A stretch of 64,000 nt of DNA from Heliocidaris erythrogramma (GCA_025617745.1 CM046864.1:1364001-1428000), one strand, 5' to 3'. Shown: positions 26,701-33,409, counted from the first letter of the stretch. A program made the numbers and translations. The notes: a model not told the origin generated them from the letters alone.

Positions 26701-29700
26701 AACAAGATAGCTTGGTACGTAACCGTCTAACCGTTTGTGGAGAGGGAATTAAAATGATAAACCGACGTATGAAAGTATTATATATATATAATAAAAAATG
26801 CGAATACCGGTACCTGAATTTATGTTAAGGAAGCGGGTGCATGTCGGGGAAGGGAGGAGACACGGGATCGCCAGCATATCTTGAAATTTTCAAATTCATC
26901 CCGGCCACTTAAAAAACCTAGAGCTGGGATGGGGACAACTTTAAAGTCTTTAATGATAATCCCCGGAGAATGATTTGATGCACTATTAAAATGGTAACAT
27001 CAGTATAAGAATTTAAATGTTTACCTACTCTTAAATTTAGAGGTAGTTAATACGACTATATCACAATTAAGTCGCTGAACTAAATAGCTTTTTTTTACAC
27101 TGTGGCGCTTATAAATGACTTTGCATATCTACATGTATAATCAAAATATATGATTACGGTACGCTTGTTTAAAAAATGCAAAATCTAGTTCGTCACATGA
27201 CATAAAAACATAATGCAATATAGCTGCTATTTGGGAAGGAGTGACAACCCTGCTCAGGAGAACCACTCGTAAAATACCCCCAACATCCCCCTTCCCTTGC
27301 AGAACAACTTTTCTTAGACAGCAATCCCAAGAAAAACGTCCCGCATACTTTCTATTTTATTATTTCCAGTTTGCTTTAGGAGCCTATCATGCATTATGTG
27401 AATGATTATTCGAAAGTGGTATTTCTTGGAGGGGTCACCAGGTAGAAATTTCCATAGAAACCAGAAGAAACCAGTTAGGACTTCTTACTGGATTTGTAGG
27501 ATTATACAGGTCTGAGGAGGGGTGTGAAAATACAAAGTAAAATTATTGAAAAGAACCAATATAAACATTTAGATTCAATTCAACTGCCAGTAAAAACATG
27601 CACCAACAAAGTGTGTTTTATAATAATGCTATAAAATCTTTTTAGAAATCAATACATTTAAACCAACACATCTTACTGGTTTGAAAAAAAGGTTGTATTG
27701 TCAATATACTTCAATTGGAGCATGTAGATTCTAATGGTTTGAAAGAGGATCAAAATATTGGGTCTAACCAATAGAACCAATTAGATTTGGAAGGCCAGTA
27801 AAAACGCATTAAAACTGAAGAGTCTATGTGGTTCATATTAAGGGCATATCGTAGCTTTATACCGGAGGAAATACAAGTCAGAATAGGTGAATGCTTTGAA
27901 ATAAGGCGTTATTACCAGTAGAAACCAATTAGAACCAGGGGAACTCTGGTTTGAAAATGGTTGTATTACCAATAGAAATCAAGAACAAGTAGACCCTAAC
28001 GGTTTGACAGGAGGGTGTCAAAATACTGGGTGAAACATAAACAAATACAAACCATTATATTAAAATGAATTAAAAACTAGTTAAAAACAGTTATAACAAG
28101 TTTTTAAAAGAAGAAGGGGAAAACCAGTAGGGTCTCGCGGGTGGTTAAAACCAGTATCTCCAATTGGCGCAACTGCCCTGTTAAAACCAAAAGACTAATT
28201 CAAACCTCTGTATCACCATCTGCCTAGTTTGAAAAGATACCAGTTGAAACCATGAAATAAAATATTTCCAAAACCTTTTATGTCAATTTCCTTACCGGCT
28301 ATTTCCAATTATGTTTTTTTCCAATTGCCATATATGTTAATTGCCTTAAACGGCAAATTTCCCCCATTGCCTTGATCCAGTTTGAGAACCTGTGCAATTT
28401 AAAAGAAATCAAGGTTTCCCCCTTGCTCCAGCTGGAAACCAGTGGAATAATAGTTGACACCAATTGAAGCCAGTAGATTGGAATAAGTACTGAGTGCTAG
28501 CATATATTTTTTCCACATGATTTATTTGAATCTGCTATTCATTTCTTAATTATTGAGGAGTTAGTGCAGTGCATCAAAAACATTTCGTATTAATTATAGG
28601 GAATTAATCAGTAATTAATGAAATATTAACCTTAAACTAAAATGCGTTCATTAGAATACAAGTACAATGTGCATGAATGATATTATAGGTTTTCCCGTTC
28701 AATTTCACAATTTGTTCAATCTATTTCACATTTCGAGCATTCGAAGTCACAAACGATATGATCGCCATGGTACATGTAAATTCAATTTTTGCTCTTTCAA
28801 ATTCGTGATCTGTGCAACGAATTTTTCAAATGGGTCATCAAGATTCAGGAAAGAGCAATCAATTTCACATTGATTCGTCCAAATTCACTATTCGTGCAAC
28901 AAATTCTTCAAATGGTTCATTCTCATCTGAAGAAAGAGCAAACGATTTAATCAGTGAGCATCCAAATTCATTTATACACGTGCAAATTAACTATTTGTGC
29001 AACAGATTCTTAAAATTCTTCATTCAAACTTGACTTACAAGCAAAAGTTTGAAATCAAAGCATCCAATTTCACCTGCAACCGGCTTCTGTTACTCTTCGG
29101 TCATTCAATTTCATAAAAAGGCTGGCAAGTTTTAAATAAGTGCATTCGATTTAATGTGTATTGTAAGTTTTTGGAAAACTATATACTCCACACTCGTTTT
29201 ACCATATCTAAATTATGGAATATTAGTCTAGGGAAACAGTGCGACATGCCTGTTAGAGTTTATTTATTACAGAAAAAGGCTATGCGAATTATAACTAATG
29301 TTAATTATCGCCACCACACTGATGGTCTTTTTCACTCTAATAATGGACAAAAATATTATGATATTTACCGCCTCAATCTTGCTGTACTTAGTTTCAGTAT
29401 GGTAATCATGAATTGCCCACTGTCTTCAATAATATATGTACAGCAAATAATGAGATCCATCATTACCCCACCAGACAAATCAATCTATATCACTTGCAAG
29501 AACTCGTACGGCATTAACCCAGAATACTTTTTCATATACAGCTCCTAAATTTTGGAATTCCCTCCCTTTAAATATACGAGACAGTATAAGTTTGAGTACA
29601 TTAAAAAACCACAAAATCCATGAAAGTTGATCAACGAATCTATAATTTTAAAATGAATTCCTTAAAATGAAAGTGAATGCCCAAACAGGCCCCTCTGGGG

Positions 29701-32700
29701 TAGTTTCTTAATTTCAAGAAATTTGAAACCGTATAGTACTAAAACGAATTCGTATGAACGATCGCTAATTTGAATGCCCTGAAAATAAATCGCATCCTGT
29801 TCATTCTGGTGATACTTTGACCTCTTTTGTTGGCTCGGTTAGCCCACTTGATGATATACATCTCACTCAAAAGGTTGTTGACCTTGCTCATGACCTCGAT
29901 GATCTTCGAAATCAGGTTCAGATTTTAGCCACGAATAAAGAATCCCATGATTTACGTAGCCATGGTACCCAAACTCCTTTTGATACTGACGATGAATTTA
30001 AGGCACCACAAATTGGAAATGATATGATAGAAGTAACGACTAAATCATTGGATAAAAATGACAACGAAAATAGACATGAACAATCTCGGTATCCGTGGTT
30101 AAACGTATCTTCAGGTCCATCGTCTTACGCGTTCACTAGAAATCAGCAAGATACTCGTAGAATTCATTACAGGAATTACCCCGAGACTAATACGTATTCA
30201 GCTCCATTGTCATATCCGTACGCAGCCACTCAGCGTGATAACTTCAGAAAAGACTATGGAAATAACTTCAGAAATGATGAGAGATATATAAGTCATCGTG
30301 CAAACACTACTCCTGGTCCATCAACTAATTGTTGATATTATAGTACATGTATTTTGTTATTTTCTACTGATTCAATGTTAGTTTACCTGTTATTATGTTA
30401 ATTCATCAGTTGTTTTTCTATGTACTTTTTATATGTTTTATCCTGTTTACAGGACAACAATGTAAAACAGCTTTTGCTGATTGTTTAATCCTGTTGAAAT
30501 ATATTCTAATAAATAAATAAAATCAATAAATAAAGAAAAATGGCATGATATCAATTGATATAATTTTGTCCATAAATGAATTTAGGTGTTCATAAATTAA
30601 TTCGCTTGTCTCGAAAAGAATTTCAATGACTCCATTCACAATTTGAAAGACCGATATCGATCGTTAGACGATAGTGTCTGAACTTGAATGCATCTAAGTT
30701 AATTTGACTGACAAAAATATGAAATCGAGCGGGAAAACCTATAAAATGCTTCAGATACGTAAAGCCTTCGGATTTTCCATTCCTTTACACTGGAAATATT
30801 GAAGACATACAATACTTGTAATACAACAGATTGTATAACATTGTTTAACATGTATAATATTCAGAGGCCAGCAAGTTTCGACAGGTTCCTACTGGTTTCA
30901 AATGGTCAAAGTACTTGGACATGTACAGATTTCCTTCTGGTTACTATTAGGATCTGCCCACGTTCCATATTAACTCCACCGAAGGAATATTCCTATTGAT
31001 TTGTATAGACCAGTAAATTTCCATTATTGAAGCTTCTTTTCTAAAAAGTCTTTTTTTACTGCAATCTACTCACCTTCCATACTGAAGATCAGTAAGAATT
31101 TTTGACTGTTTTTCTACTGGATCATTTTCCATATTATAACCAACAACATTTCAATTGTTTTTTTTAAATCATAATTCCGATACACACATTTCCCATAACA
31201 GGGGATTCATAATTCCGAAAATGAAATTGGGTTGATAATCCCAAATATTTGATACATTACTCCGAGGGTTAGTTATTCCGGAGGTTCTTAAATCCGAAAA
31301 TGAAATAGGGTTCGTAATTCCCCCCCCCCCCCCAAAAAAAAAGGTTCATAAATCCGAAAATGCAATAGAGTCCTATATATCTTTTCGAAATTACGAACCT
31401 TCGGAAATATGAACCATTTGTTATATTTTATGAATTATGAACCTTATTTCATTTCCGAAATTACGAACCTTCGGAGTAACCAACCTTCAGAAATACAAAC
31501 CTTCGGAATTATGATCCTTTGGATAAACGACACGTAACGGGGATGTACCTGCCCTGATGAGCGACAATGAACTAGCTGATTATTCTGTTCCACAATTGCT
31601 TCCCTCAACAGGATTACATGTTTCTCTCCTCAACTTGTTCATTACCTTTGTTTTGTTGTTTCATTCATAACATTCATTATATTCATCATTAGGATACTCA
31701 TTCTGATGTCATTATTTCACCCTTTTTTCCACATGTATGTTTTAAATTTAATATCTTTCCTCAACAGGATGACTTGTTTCTCTCCACAGATTATCTCCAA
31801 CAGGATTTCATGTTTCTCTCCTCAATTTGTTCATTATCATTGTTTTTTTTTTTTCTCTCCACAGCCTTTCCCAACATTTATTATTAGTATACTTAGTATA
31901 CTTATTAGTATTCTGTTGTCAATATTTCACCTTTTCCATATGTATGTTTTAACCTTAATTTCTTTCCTCAACAGGATGCCATGTTTCTCTCCACAGATTA
32001 CCTACGGTCCCAATCCCCCTTTTGTTTCCAGCTTATCCAGACGGTTAATTGATTTCTTAGTCCTATTGTTCACTTGTTTTCATTGTTTCTTTTCAACGCA
32101 GGATTCGTTTGATGTCACTTATCCTTTCAATGCAGGTACCTTGATGTTATTTATCCTTTCAAATGTAGGTACTTTGATATTACTGTTACTATTTCTTTCT
32201 ATGTTATTTGTTTGCATCCATTTTTATTAAGTGAATTGCTGCTTCATATATAAATTCTGCTGATTTATTCGCTCTTCTCATTCTCCTGACGACGGCCAGA
32301 GCATTCTGACCGGAACGTGGAGTTATTCCAACTCACATGGTTGTACCGCAAACCTTTTTCTGAAGAACTAATCTAGTTAAAAGCCTTAAAAAATGGTATT
32401 CAGTAGAGATTTAAAAATGGGAATTTATTGTGCTTTCCTTATTACATGAGGAAGTTGGATCCATAGTTTTGGAGCCGCGCAGCTCTAAGAGTTACTCTAA
32501 GAGGCAACTTTAGAAACAGTTTGTCCTGTGAACTTCGTAAGTTATATGTATATGGTGCAATTTAAAATATTATAATTCAGACAAGTAGTTTGTGGCTTGA
32601 CAATTCAAAGCTTTGTAAAAAAGCAAAATAACTTTATTGGAAACCAATGTAACTTCATCATGAGTAATTGTTCACAAGTCTTGCACAGGCATTCTGAACT

Positions 32701-33354
32701 CCCTGCAACTTCATGGTGTGTGAATCTGGCAAGCCAAACAATAATCCATTACAATAGTTAAGTTTACTACTAATAAATGCATGGACAAGGCTTTCGGTGT
32801 GTTCCTGATCTAAGTATTAACGGATGTAACGCAAATTATATAACATATAAAAACAGATTTGCATGTGTTGGATATCTGTGTCTCCATGTTTAAACGAGAA
32901 TCTAGCCATACACCAAGATTTCTCATACTGCTTGTCGGTTTCACTTCTGCATCTCCAACTGTTATATGATTAATAATGTTTTGCTACTTGTCTGGATGTT
33001 CCAACGATGAGAAACTCTGCTTGTTGTCATTAAGCATTAGCTTATGTTGGAGCATCCAAGAACGAATGTATCCTGTACATGTTTCCAAAATTGAAATCTT
33101 GTTATCCTTATCAGGGCTAAAAGAAATGTGATATAATTAGTTTGTTAATCGTAGCTACATACCTCGTAGGAGTATACTGAACCTGGTGGCCGGAGGTTTT
33201 CCCACGTTATCTTTACAATGTAGCTGATGGAACTCTGGAATGAATCCGATCGAAACACAGATGATGGCAAGGATCTTGCGGACTGCAGTCTTGATATGAC
33301 ATCATCGCGAGCAGAATAAAATGCCGAGCTTTGATCCCTCCTACCATCATACAC
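2652..33354 (-). CDS. NIDO-AMOP-VWD-EGF adhesion protein gene, 18 exons visible (mucin-like/Mesh type)
   Basis: Gene model on the minus strand built by hand from splice sites and phase. Exons in transcription order: 33163-33354, 26282-26726, 25455-25721, 25129-25239, 23248-23456, 22374-22458, 19151-19372, 17040-17153, 16298-16549, 15696-15884, 14998-15179, 14297-14477, 11088-11213, 7914-8045, 5245-5364, 4608-4856, 3899-4027, 2652-2768. Every junction keeps one open frame. Domains in order: NIDO (C-terminal part), AMOP, VWD, a cadherin/Ig-like fold, then EGF modules. Members of this class (MUC4, SUSD2, insect Mesh) are extracellular or single-pass membrane proteins in cell adhesion and epithelial junctions; a matching role here is inference. 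The signal peptide and first NIDO exon are missing on the 5' side and the 3' end lies beyond position 1. It could equally be a secreted mucin-like protein. Confidence 0.85.
2987..3070. repeat. Two adjacent perfect hairpins
   Basis: Hairpin 1 has 13-bp perfect arms (2987-2999 and 3002-3014, 2-nt loop). Hairpin 2 has 21-bp perfect arms (3027-3047 and 3050-3070, 2-nt loop), centred on AATATCTTT/AAAGATATT. Both lie in the intron between the last two EGF exons seen. Confidence 0.85.
3171..3440. repeat. C-run, A-run and G-run cluster
   Basis: Long C tracts near 3171 and 3380 and a G tract near 3418, followed by more G-rich and C-rich sequence, sit in an intron. Three overlapping open frames here exist only because of the low-complexity sequence. 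Similar C tracts occur near 594, 825, 857, 4110 and 16058. Confidence 0.8.
3899..4027 (-). CDS. Calcium-binding EGF exon
   Basis: A 129-nt phase 1-1 exon with acceptor ..CAAACAG and donor GTTAGA. It begins (D)VDEC and has the [16 protein letters not shown] core typical of calcium-binding EGF, with the N/Y-F region expected for Asn hydroxylation. The donor is weaker than in neighbouring exons. Confidence 0.9.
4608..4856 (-). CDS. Exon encoding two tandem EGF domains
   Basis: A 249-nt phase 1-1 exon, the only one here carrying two EGF modules without an intron between them. Module 1 starts (D)EDEC and contains [14 protein letters not shown]. Module 2 starts DVNEC and contains [14 protein letters not shown]. 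Donor GTAAGA and acceptor ..AATACAG are both good. The doubling suggests loss of the intron between two modules. Confidence 0.92.
5245..5364 (-). CDS. Calcium-binding EGF exon
   Basis: A 120-nt phase 1-1 exon starting (D)IDEC with core [20 protein letters not shown] and six cysteines. Acceptor ..GATCAG, donor GTATGA. Confidence 0.9.
5571..5768. repeat. Tandem duplication, 2 x 99 bp, apparently identical
   Basis: The unit starting GACGAAAGAAAAACAAAATAG at 5571 is repeated from 5670 with no difference that I can see. It lies in the intron between the 5245 and 7914 exons. The 81-residue frame running through both copies repeats itself exactly and is not a gene. The identity implies a recent event or an assembly duplication. 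Confidence 0.85.
5925..6190. repeat. Diverged half copy of the 961-1535 MITE family
   Basis: Carries CATAACTTTCTTATTTTACA, TCCGATTT, TCAAATCAACTT and TTAGGGTGGACTTGGCATTTAAA in the order found in the right arm of the 961-1535 element. The left arm is hard to recognise. Confidence 0.45.
6480..7795 (+). pseudogene. CR1/L2-like LINE relic, 3' part
   Basis: Reading the plus strand in shifting frames gives fragments of the region after the reverse transcriptase of CR1/L2-like LINEs: [13 protein letters not shown], then [28 protein letters not shown], with frameshifts and stops. A MITE (7019-7212) interrupts the relic. The 3' end is A-rich with ATTGAAATAAATTGAAACTGAAAATG near 7770-7795, like the short tail repeats of CR1-group elements. 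It is long dead and lies in the intron between the 5245 and 7914 exons. Confidence 0.6.
7019..7212. mobile_element. 194-bp MITE with ACACTGTAAAAAA ends and AATGT duplication
   Basis: The ends are inverted repeats (ACACTGTAAAAAA / TTTTTTACAGTGT, with CTGT blocks inside). AATGT occurs at 7014-7018 and again at 7213-7217, a candidate 5-bp target-site duplication. There is no coding capacity. It sits inside the CR1-like relic and so is younger than it. Confidence 0.75.
7914..8045 (-). CDS. Calcium-binding EGF exon
   Basis: A 132-nt phase 1-1 exon starting (D)INEC, with [16 protein letters not shown] and a final C-E(G). Acceptor ..CGTGTAG, donor GTACGT. Confidence 0.9.
8673..10915. mobile_element. 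Foldback element with arms of 0.75-1.1 kb
   Basis: The outer pair 8673-8720 / 10870-10915 matches through TTTGCATAACAATAGA and AAAGTGAGTTATCCAA. Matches continue inwards: CTTCTGGAGGTCT, CAGGCCAATACC, TAGTTATTGACTTAGTGGTTACGGGA. The innermost pair is 9317-9365 / 9878-9928 (GGGGGCTGCCA and TTTCTTGATG). About 0.4 kb separates the arms. The interior encodes no transposase that I can recognise. It fills most of the intron between the 7914 and 11088 EGF exons. Its exact ends and target duplication are unclear; an AT microsatellite lies outside each end (8640-8655, 11031-11051). Confidence 0.75.
11088..11213 (-). CDS. Calcium-binding EGF exon
   Basis: A 126-nt phase 1-1 exon starting (D)VNEC with [16 protein letters not shown] and a final C-D(G). 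Acceptor ..CATACAG, donor GTAACA. Confidence 0.9.
12420..12850. repeat. Degenerate tandem repeat, ~90-150 bp spacing
   Basis: ACTTGCAATTT, TCTTGCTCACATGAAAA and CTGTA-type blocks recur in the same order near 12478-12540, 12600-12660 and 12778-12835. It lies inside the larger TGTGACCC element. The 103-residue frame here is a by-product. Confidence 0.5.
12964..13544. mobile_element. 581-bp MITE with TAAAGCCC-GGTCACACAGC ends
   Basis: The left end TAAAGCCCCGGTCACACAGCG matches the reverse complement of the right end (13522-13544). The interior is GC-richer than its surroundings and full of ACGTG/CACGG words. It is inserted in the TGTGACCC element and so is younger. Open frames through it on both strands are shadows of the repeat. 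Confidence 0.7.
13847..14025. repeat. TA and GA microsatellites with a 12-bp-arm palindrome
   Basis: (TA)n at about 13847-13887 and 14004-14025 and (GA)n at about 13888-13907. Between them lies a palindrome, AATAAATCACTC-CA-GAGTGATTTATT, at 13929-13954. Confidence 0.8.
14297..14477 (-). CDS. Exon completing one EGF domain and encoding a second
   Basis: A 181-nt exon entering in phase 0 and leaving in phase 1. It completes the EGF begun in the previous exon ([12 protein letters not shown]), then encodes [20 protein letters not shown] and ends [12 protein letters not shown]. The second half has the proline-rich [14 protein letters not shown] insertion. Acceptor ..GATGTAG, donor GTAAGT. Confidence 0.88.
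14998..15179 (-). CDS. Exon: end of cadherin/Ig-like domain and first EGF
   Basis: A 182-nt exon entering in phase 1 and leaving in phase 0. It reads [20 protein letters not shown], then an [14 protein letters not shown] strand, which is the second half of a cadherin-like/He-PIG-type beta domain. After that comes [12 protein letters not shown], the first half of an EGF module completed in the next exon. Donor GTAAGT, acceptor ..TTTAACAG. Confidence 0.85.
15696..15884 (-). CDS. Exon: start of cadherin/Ig-like domain
   Basis: A 189-nt phase 1-1 exon. The split codon gives A, then [30 protein letters not shown] and FSLNGTVP. The D-P-N-N-D-T motif is characteristic of cadherin-like/He-PIG folds found after VWD in MUC4/Mesh-type proteins. 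Acceptor ..TCTGCAG, donor GTATGT. Confidence 0.85.
16058..16145. repeat. Poly-C / poly-A low-complexity tract
   Basis: A C run of about 14 followed by A-rich and GA-rich sequence in the intron between the 15696 and 16298 exons. No gene content. Confidence 0.85.
16298..16549 (-). CDS. Exon: region after [16 protein letters not shown]
   Basis: A 252-nt phase 1-1 exon. The split codon forms W, giving [17 protein letters not shown] and then [32 protein letters not shown] and [12 protein letters not shown]..xCLFD motif after the VWD is a recurrent feature of NIDO-AMOP-VWD proteins. Acceptor ..CCCCAG is strong. The GTAATT donor is the weakest boundary in this exon, though phase to the next exon is correct. 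Confidence 0.85.
17040..17153 (-). CDS. Exon: C-terminal part of VWD domain
   Basis: A 114-nt phase 1-1 exon. With the split codon it reads [20 protein letters not shown], the usual end of a VWD domain (GxxGxxNGDxxDDF), followed by [12 protein letters not shown](W). Donor GTACGT; acceptor ..ACAAAG is short on pyrimidines but phase-correct. Confidence 0.88.
17154..19150 (-). other. Intron, no gene seen
   Basis: A 2.0-kb intron within the VWD coding region. It contains the dispersed repeat at 17490-17645 (shared with 2330-2490). Otherwise it is AT-rich DNA with only short frames and no protein similarity that I recognise. Confidence 0.7.
19151..19372 (-). CDS. Exon: middle of VWD domain
   Basis: A 222-nt phase 1-1 exon: [15 protein letters not shown], then [20 protein letters not shown] and LL. 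This corresponds to the VWD stretch leading to the GLLG motif. The frame runs on past the GTAGGC donor to a stop, so the donor is placed where the family requires GLLG|xWNGD. Several N-x-S/T sites are present, as expected for an extracellular protein. Confidence 0.87.
19977..20364. repeat. Foldback element, ~160-bp arms
   Basis: 19977-20141 and 20205-20364 are inverted copies sharing CACCAGGTTG, CATCTGACTGG, TCATTCATGAGGAC and AATGACTG. A GTGCATCATCATGCAC inner palindrome lies at about 20187-20202. It is flanked by a purine-rich tract on the left (19720-19976) and a pyrimidine-rich tract on the right (20365-20460), which may be outer, more decayed arms. The long minus-strand frames over 19478-20106 come from the purine tract. 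Confidence 0.75.
20480..22373 (-). other. Intron, no gene seen
   Basis: AT-rich intron sequence containing the inverted dispersed repeat at 21290-21450. I see no coding similarity on either strand. Confidence 0.65.
22374..22458 (-). CDS. Exon: VWD domain, short internal exon
   Basis: An 85-nt exon entering in phase 0 and leaving in phase 1. It encodes [20 protein letters not shown] and then IDIETLKT, a typical VWD beta strand (V-x-L-N-x-D-R). Acceptor ..CATTCAG, donor GTAAAA. It joins in frame to exons 23248-23456 and 19151-19372. Confidence 0.88.
23248..23456 (-). CDS. Exon: start of VWD domain
   Basis: A 209-nt exon entering in phase 1 and leaving in phase 0. With the split glycine codon it begins [14 protein letters not shown], the hallmark VWD opening, followed by [12 protein letters not shown] and [11 protein letters not shown]. 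Acceptor ..TTTCTCAG, donor GTGAGT. Confidence 0.93.
23926..24228. repeat. Foldback MITE, ~95-bp arms
   Basis: AGTTGTAATCAAT at 23926 and its complement ending near 24228 bracket inverted arms sharing GGCAACTC/GAGTTGTC, TTGC-AGGTCCTCTCC and AAATTTCAT blocks. The interior has no coding potential. I could not find a clear target duplication. Confidence 0.6.
24229..25128 (-). other. Intron, mostly unrecognised
   Basis: Sequence between the foldback MITE and the AMOP/VWD linker exon. Purine-rich plus-strand stretches (24280-24430, 24700-25060) could be a decayed retroelement, but I could not match a protein. Confidence 0.4.
25129..25239 (-). CDS. Exon: AMOP-VWD linker with CC..S..C motif
   Basis: A 111-nt phase 1-1 exon found by requiring phase between AMOP and VWD. 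It reads (Y)[20 protein letters not shown], then QRRPPSTS and INPRI(G). The CC-x3-x-FC-xLYE-xRRP pattern is the standard segment between AMOP and VWD in MUC4-like proteins. Acceptor ..TTTCTTTCAG, donor GTAAGT. It is too short and out of register with the longer frames around it. Its counterpart in the right copy would fall just past position 64000. Confidence 0.9.
25455..25721 (-). CDS. Exon: C-terminal part of AMOP domain (left copy)
   Basis: A 267-nt phase 1-1 exon: [16 protein letters not shown], then [38 protein letters not shown] and [15 protein letters not shown] is a cysteine-containing adhesion-associated module of MUC4 and related proteins. Acceptor ..TTATTTACAG, donor GTAAGT. The inverted twin is 63548-63814. 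Confidence 0.88.
26282..26726 (-). CDS. Exon: NIDO C-terminal half and start of AMOP (left copy)
   Basis: A 445-nt exon entering in phase 0 and leaving in phase 1. The NIDO core reads [20 protein letters not shown] then [14 protein letters not shown] and [15 protein letters not shown] begins CLNWYRNEP and continues [21 protein letters not shown] is the globular domain of nidogen and of Mesh/MUC4-type proteins. The inverted twin is 62543-62987. Confidence 0.9.
27430..28480. repeat. Degenerate ACCAGTAGAAACCAATTAGAACC array
   Basis: About 1 kb in which ACCAGTA(G)AAACCA, ACCAATAGAA and CCAATTAGAACC words recur irregularly in one orientation. The complementary words (TACTGGTTTC, CTTCTGGTTACTATTAGG, TTCTACTGG) recur at 30860-31150 in the opposite orientation, so the two blocks bracket a 2.4-kb segment. 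No coding potential. Confidence 0.55.
28640..29040. repeat. Degenerate repeats of ~80-105 bp
   Basis: Three diverged copies share AAATTC..TGTGCAAC.AATT, TTCAAATGG.TCAT and GAAAGAGCAA. The spacing between GTGCAAC words is about 81 and 103 bp. The two short frames here do not look like genes. Confidence 0.5.
29156..29620 (+). pseudogene. CR1/L2-like LINE relic, C-terminal part of ORF2
   Basis: Reads [20 protein letters not shown] then GLF and [15 protein letters not shown]. This is the block after the reverse transcriptase in CR1/L2-type LINE ORF2 proteins (typically QKKAxRIITNxxYRxHTxPLF). Frameshifts follow (LLNFGIPSL then [13 protein letters not shown] in other frames). No endonuclease or RT core is present, so it is a 5'-truncated dead copy. 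The inverted twin lies at about 59650-60113. Confidence 0.65.
29817..30335 (+). CDS. Unrecognised ORF, ~172 codons, no ATG at its start
   Basis: The frame opens after a stop near 29770 and runs to TGA at 30333-30335. There is no ATG near its beginning; the listed boundary starts at a TTG codon. The N-terminal part is heptad-like ([19 protein letters not shown]), suggesting a short coiled coil. The rest is acidic, then rich in Tyr, Asn, Arg and Pro ([20 protein letters not shown]). A long 3' region follows with several AATAAA signals (about 30510-30530). Sitting directly after the LINE relic, it could be a retroelement ORF end, a processed gene copy or a terminal exon. I do not recognise the protein. 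The frame is intact in both arms. Confidence 0.35.
   Translation: MTSFVGSVSPLDDIHLTQKVVDLAHDLDDLRNQVQILATNKESHDLRSHGTQTPFDTDDEFKAPQIGNDMIEVTTKSLDKNDNENRHEQSRYPWLNVSSGPSSYAFTRNQQDTRRIHYRNYPETNTYSAPLSYPYAATQRDNFRKDYGNNFRNDERYISHRANTTPGPSTNC
31150..31540. repeat. TTCCGAA / AAATGAAATAGGGTTCGTAATTCC array, palindromic
   Basis: Units of about 30 bp (GGTTCATAAATCCGAAAATG, GAAATAGGGTTCGTAATTCC) run in one orientation to about 31375. They then run in the opposite one (GAAATTACGAACCTTCGGA), so the whole block can fold back on itself. A C/A homopolymer is embedded at 31321-31342. A related copy is at 41107-41350 and the inverted twin is at 57729-58119. Confidence 0.7.
31560..31990. repeat. Degenerate CCTCAACAGGATnnCATGTTTCTCTCC repeats
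   Basis: Four copies of the AACAGGAT..TGTTTCTCTCC word at about 31609, 31760, 31797 and 31968, separated by T-rich spacers. The 174-residue hydrophobic frame over it differs between the arms because of a T-run indel and is not a gene. Confidence 0.6.
32286..32316 (+). ncRNA. Hammerhead-ribozyme-like core (Penelope-type motif), degenerate
   Basis: CTGACGA (32286-32292) is followed by an 8-bp stem with one mismatch (CGGCCAGA / TCTGACCG, GCAT loop) and then GAAC (32313-32316). This is the layout CUGANGA - stem II - GAA of a hammerhead. Penelope-like elements are known to carry such motifs. GAAC instead of GAAA and the lack of an obvious stem III and cleavage site argue for a decayed copy. No Penelope RT is visible nearby. 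The inverted twin is at about 56953-56983. Confidence 0.35.
32470..33115 (-). pseudogene. L2/CR1-like LINE relic (left copy)
   Basis: On the minus strand, shifting frames give [72 protein letters not shown] and [16 protein letters not shown]. These match the downstream part of L2/CR1 reverse transcriptase ORFs in the right order. Stops and frameshifts interrupt it. It lies in the intron just downstream of the 33163 exon and is oriented with the gene. The twin is at 56150-56800. Confidence 0.65.
33163..33354 (-). CDS. Exon: middle of NIDO domain (left copy)
   Basis: A 192-nt phase 0-0 exon: [20 protein letters not shown], then [20 protein letters not shown] and [11 protein letters not shown]. 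The V-x-W-E-x-V-like strand of NIDO is followed directly by the next exon's [12 protein letters not shown]. Acceptor ..CTCTATAG, donor GTATGT. The preceding NIDO exon is not in this contig but is present on the right at 41681-41854. Confidence 0.88.
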
Positions 33355-33409
33355 CTATAGAGGAGGTAAACCAACAAATACTATTGTATGTTTGTACATA
33401 TCTTAAAAA

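Noticed and set aside
31706..32230. 174-residue hydrophobic frame that looks like a membrane protein
   Set aside because: It is built from a degenerate T-rich repeat, and the near-identical copy in the right arm is broken by a homopolymer indel.
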